From positions 62,001 to 126,000 of the forward strand of contig NZ_QMEM01000006.1 in NCBI RefSeq assembly GCF_003390915.1: a DNA stretch of 64,000 bases. The letters are read 5' to 3'. A program made the translations under genes and the position numbers. Shown piece after piece: positions 61,245 to 64,000 of the stretch (positions within the stretch are counted from its first letter, which is position 1; the number at the start of each line of letters is the position of its first letter). The notes under the pieces are model-generated. The model was not told the origin of the DNA, made no database searches, and saw only the letters and a list, made by a program, of their open reading frames with translations. The DNA is from Lewinella sp. IMCC34183 (lineage in GTDB: Bacteria > Bacteroidota > Bacteroidia > Chitinophagales > Saprospiraceae).

Positions 61245-61766
61245 ATGAAAAACAAGGACTCAGTTCTCTCCTCCCCCACCGAGGACGCCCAGCTGCCGAA
61301 TTTCATCGCTTCCAACCTGCGCCTGCTCCGCAAGCGGGCCGGTTGGTCCCAGTCCGAGCTGGCGGCCCGTGTCGGTCTCAACCGCGGCAATATTGCCAGC
61401 TACGAATGCGGCTCGGCCGAGCCCAGCATCTGCAAGTTGCTGCGCTTCAGCAATGTCTTCGACATATCTACGCGAGACTTCACCCGCCTGGATCTCAGCG
61501 ACCCCGCCGAGCTCGCCCTGGCCCGCAGCGCCCGGCTTTCGGAGGAAGCCGAACGCCTCAACGCCTACCGCGAGCGGCAGGCCGAGCTCAGCCACCTTAT
61601 CGATTCTTCCCACGACCTGTTCCAGTACAAGCGCGATACCCTCGACAAGCCCTGCAAGGAGGCCGAGCTCTTCGCGGGCCACTACCTGCAGCTCCTCGAA
61701 CTCAGCCGGCAGCTGATGAAGGAGCACGAAACGCTTCTCGAGGAACTCGGCTGTCAGTGCAAGTAG
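61245..61766 (+). CDS. XRE-family helix-turn-helix regulator
   Basis: 173 residues. A Cro/C1-type HTH occupies about residues 18-75 (IASNLRLLRKRAGWSQSELA, VGLNRGNIASYECGSAEPS). The remainder is a long helical, probably coiled-coil, segment (ARSARLSEEAERLNAYRERQAEL and a C-terminal ELSRQLMKEHETLLEEL). It lacks a ligand-binding domain and ends in GCQCK with two Cys. Targets are unknown. A transporter gene follows by 24 bases and may be co-transcribed. Confidence 0.88.
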   Translation: MKNKDSVLSSPTEDAQLPNFIASNLRLLRKRAGWSQSELAARVGLNRGNIASYECGSAEPSICKLLRFSNVFDISTRDFTRLDLSDPAELALARSARLSEEAERLNAYRERQAELSHLIDSSHDLFQYKRDTLDKPCKEAELFAGHYLQLLELSRQLMKEHETLLEELGCQCK

Positions 61767-61790
61767 ACACCCTGGCAGTATCCTGACATT

Positions 61791-62681
61791 ATGGCCTACA
61801 CCGAAGAGCGAGCCTACCTGGAGCTCCACCTCGCCGTATTTCTCTGGGGCTTCACGGCCATTCTCGGCGACCTGATCCAGCTTTCTGCCCTCACGCTGGT
61901 TTGGTGGCGGGTGCTGCTCACTTCCCTCAGCCTGATCTTCTTCGTCCGGCTGCGTAGCGCGGTCCGCGAGATAGGTCTACGGCGGTTTCTATTGCTCGCC
62001 GGTATCGGCGTCATCGTAGCCCTGCACTGGGTGACCTTCTACGGAGCGATCAAACTGGCCAACGCCAGTATCGCCCTGATCTGCATGGCAACCACCTCCC
62101 TGTTCTCCAGCGTATTCGAGCCGTGGATCGTCGGCCGCCCCTTCCGGTGGTATGAGTTGTTGCTCGGTATCTTCATTTTGCCCGGCATCTGGCTGGTGGT
62201 CGACGGCGTGGAGAGCGGCATGAACGTCGGCATTGTGGTGGGACTGACCTCCGCCGCTCTCGTCTCGATCTTCACCTCCCTGAACAAGAAATACATCGGC
62301 AGCAGCAATCCGCAACGGATCACCTTCATCGAACTGGGTGCCGCCACCCTCTTTCTTGCCCCCTTCCTGCCCCTGTTCGGTGGCGAACGGTTCTGGCCGG
62401 CACCACTCGACTGGTTCTACCTGGTGGTGCTTTCGCTGCTCTGCACTACCCTCACCTTCTTCCTCTCGCTGCGGTCGCTCAGCAAGTTGTCGGCTTTCGC
62501 CTCCAACCTCACGGTCAACCTCGAACCGGTGTACGGCATCTTTCTGGCCTATTTCCTCCTCGACGACGCCCAGGAGCTCGGCCCCAACTTTTACTGGGGC
62601 GCGTTGCTGATCATCCTGGCGGTCTTCGGCTACACGGCCATCGCCCGGCAGCTGCGGCGGCGGCGGCAACTAGTTTCCTGA
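61791..62681 (+). CDS. EamA/DMT-family transporter
   Basis: 296 residues with ten hydrophobic helices arranged as two EamA repeats. The first repeat starts at LELHLAVFLWGFTAILGDL and the second near VGLTSAALVSIFTSLNKKY. The family exports amino acids, nucleosides or other metabolites; the substrate cannot be told. It follows the XRE regulator by 24 bases. Its last 12 bases overlap the convergent TPR gene. Confidence 0.88.
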   Translation: MAYTEERAYLELHLAVFLWGFTAILGDLIQLSALTLVWWRVLLTSLSLIFFVRLRSAVREIGLRRFLLLAGIGVIVALHWVTFYGAIKLANASIALICMATTSLFSSVFEPWIVGRPFRWYELLLGIFILPGIWLVVDGVESGMNVGIVVGLTSAALVSIFTSLNKKYIGSSNPQRITFIELGAATLFLAPFLPLFGGERFWPAPLDWFYLVVLSLLCTTLTFFLSLRSLSKLSAFASNLTVNLEPVYGIFLAYFLLDDAQELGPNFYWGALLIILAVFGYTAIARQLRRRRQLVS

Positions 62682-64000
62682 GTCCGTGGCCCGGAGCTGT
62701 TGGCGGGCAATCTCCAGGTTACGCTGGGCACCTTCGTTATCGGGTTGCAGCGCCAGGGCGCGCGCGAAGTAGTCCGCCGCCTCTTTAGTCCGCCCGCTCA
62801 TGCCGTACGCCAGCCCGAGCAACCGGAGGGTTTCGTAATTCGCGCCGTCAAGCTGCTCGGCCTGCCGCAGGTAAGCCAGGGCGGCGGTCAGGTCCTGCCG
62901 CTCTTCCCCCGCCGCCCGGCCCGCCCGCTGGAGGGCAACCACTAAATTTTGATCGACGGCGCCCCGCGCGACCCCGTATTCCGCGGCCCGGTGGTAATCG
63001 GCGATCGCCGCGTCGTAGTCGCCCGCCAGGAAGTTCGCATTGCCGCGCAGCAGGTGAGCATTCCCGTAACGCGGATGGATAGCCAGCGCCGTGTCCAGAT
63101 CGGTGCGCGCCTGACGAAGCAGGTCCGGGCGGGCGGCACGTGCTTCTTCCGCCAGAGCCTGGTAGCGGTCGAGACGGGCGCCGGCCGCGGCGTTGCGCAG
63201 TTTGGCGCTGCGGGGTTGCCGCGTCACATCCGTAGTGAAAAGGGTGTAGTTATCCTGCCACACGGGGTTGCGCGCCACGGTCAGCACCGAACCGATAACG
63301 ACCAGAACGGCGACGATCACCGCACCCGCGCGCCGGCGCCGCCCCAGCCCGGCCGCGACCGCCAGGCAGAAGCCCAGGGAGGGCATGAACAGAAAGCGTT
63401 CGCTCATCAGGGTACCCACCGGAAATACCAGGTTGCTGACGATGGACAGGGTGATCAGATAGATGAGTAGGCCGGCCGCTACGAAGCGATGGCGCGCCCG
63501 CAGGTGCCCTGCCCCCCAGAACAGGAGCGCTGCGTGCAGGAAAATACTGATCAGCGCCCCCGGTGACGTCCAGTTTCGCAGTTCGATCGCGGCCGGGTAG
63601 TAATCGTGGACCAGGCCAACCGGGAAGAAGAGCAGGCGCAGGTACACCAGCCCCGTGTAGGCGACCGTCGGCAGACGCTCCCAGGCGTTGAGGGCGACCG
63701 TGCGCCCCCCCACTTCGCGGAGGAAGGGGTTATTCATGAGTTCGAGGCCCGGCTCCCCCACCCCGCCGATAATGGCGTAGCGCAGCAGCAAAAAGGCGCC
63801 GGCACCGACGCCGGCCGGAATGAGGTAGCGGTACCCCCGTCGCCCGGTGACAAAAAGCAGCAGGGGCAGCACGGCCACGAAGGTGATAGCATTCTCCTTG
63901 GCGAGGCAGCCCAAGAACAGCAGCAGCCCCGCCCCCGTGGCGTGTCCCCACCCCCCGGCACCGCGGGCGGCGCGGAGAACGAGCCAGGCCGCGGCGGCGG
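62670..64000 (-). CDS. TMTC-like TPR membrane protein (5' truncated)
   Basis: The reading frame is open to the right edge; a TTG at 63914 is not a real start, since membrane sequence (TGAGLLLFLGCLAKENAITF) continues upstream of it. About six helices are visible. The loop with FLREVGGRTVALNAWERLP and LRLLFFPVGLVHDYYP matches the DUF1736/TMTC region of protein O-mannosyltransferase-like proteins. The C-terminal 200 residues are TPR repeats (YGNAHLLRGNANFLAGDYDA, TLRLLGLAYGMSGRTKEAAD). It may glycosylate or tether exported proteins; catalytic status is not visible because the first loop is missing. Confidence 0.82.
   Translation of the reverse strand, partial: AAAAWLVLRAARGAGGWGHATGAGLLLFLGCLAKENAITFVAVLPLLLFVTGRRGYRYLIPAGVGAGAFLLLRYAIIGGVGEPGLELMNNPFLREVGGRTVALNAWERLPTVAYTGLVYLRLLFFPVGLVHDYYPAAIELRNWTSPGALISIFLHAALLFWGAGHLRARHRFVAAGLLIYLITLSIVSNLVFPVGTLMSERFLFMPSLGFCLAVAAGLGRRRRAGAVIVAVLVVIGSVLTVARNPVWQDNYTLFTTDVTRQPRSAKLRNAAAGARLDRYQALAEEARAARPDLLRQARTDLDTALAIHPRYGNAHLLRGNANFLAGDYDAAIADYHRAAEYGVARGAVDQNLVVALQRAGRAAGEERQDLTAALAYLRQAEQLDGANYETLRLLGLAYGMSGRTKEAADYFARALALQPDNEGAQRNLEIARQQLRATDSGN

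Overview
The window looks like a chromosomal segment of a GC-rich member of the Bacteroidota, most likely a Lewinella-like member of the Saprospirales. The evidence is a SusC/SusD outer-membrane pair, two giant secreted proteins with a gliding-motility-type (CHU_C) C-terminus, several genes of Bacteroidota-restricted domain families (DUF6438, DUF6909, DUF2911), and promoters of the Bacteroidota type (TTG, about 19-21 bp, TAnnTTTG). Shine-Dalgarno sequences are mostly absent. I saw no phage, transposase, CRISPR or tRNA. Taxonomy is inferred from gene content only.

Layout. 1-8.8 kb: a truncated hydrolase, a DUF2911 protein and WrbA; a leftward operon of a 59-residue membrane protein, a hydrolase, a secreted pullulanase and a WD40 lipoprotein; and a rightward pair, a Tat-exported sulfite-oxidase-like molybdoenzyme with a lipoprotein cytochrome c. 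8.8-17.6 kb: leftward housekeeping genes (EttA, YidC) and an operon of acyl-CoA dehydrogenase, UbiA-type prenyltransferase and a WbpD/WbpB-like sugar-modifying pair. 17.8-25.3 kb, rightward: a CotH-like protein, a DUF6909 nucleosidase-like protein, two tandem PAP2 phosphatases, a NagB-deacetylase fusion and a short-chain dehydrogenase. 25.4-31.2 kb: two tandem CHU_C surface proteins. 31.2-36.6 kb: UxuA, an exported Gfo/Idh/MocA oxidoreductase, a metallophosphoesterase, a small membrane protein and an HTH regulator.

36.6-41.8 kb is a mutagenesis-type cassette: a second, short DnaE with a degenerate PHP domain, followed by a DinB/Y-family polymerase. Both carry apparent beta-clamp-binding motifs. 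Palindromic and modular repeats surround the cassette, and one lies in frame inside dnaE. 41.8-46.5 kb: an ECF sigma factor with a membrane-anchored partner, a lipoprotein, an M28 peptidase and a small membrane protein, with more repeats of the same style. 46.5-49.2 kb: a four-copy, about 64-bp tandem repeat, an amidase, RdgB, and the SRP RNA gene on the minus strand with its own promoter and terminator.

49.2-58.1 kb is a leftward locus: SusC, SusD and a lipoprotein closed by a strong terminator, then an exported GMC oxidoreductase and its gluconate-dehydrogenase-subunit-3-like partner. This suggests uptake plus periplasmic oxidation of one nutrient class. 58.1-64 kb: PdxJ, a NYN-domain protein behind a long structured leader, an ECF sigma factor, an XRE regulator, an EamA transporter and a truncated TMTC-like TPR membrane protein.

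No single cluster is clearly a new defence or biosynthetic system. The most unexplained material is non-coding: the structured leader at 60.2-60.5 kb, the palindrome in and around the dnaE2-dinB cassette, and the repeat families between 39.7 and 46.8 kb.
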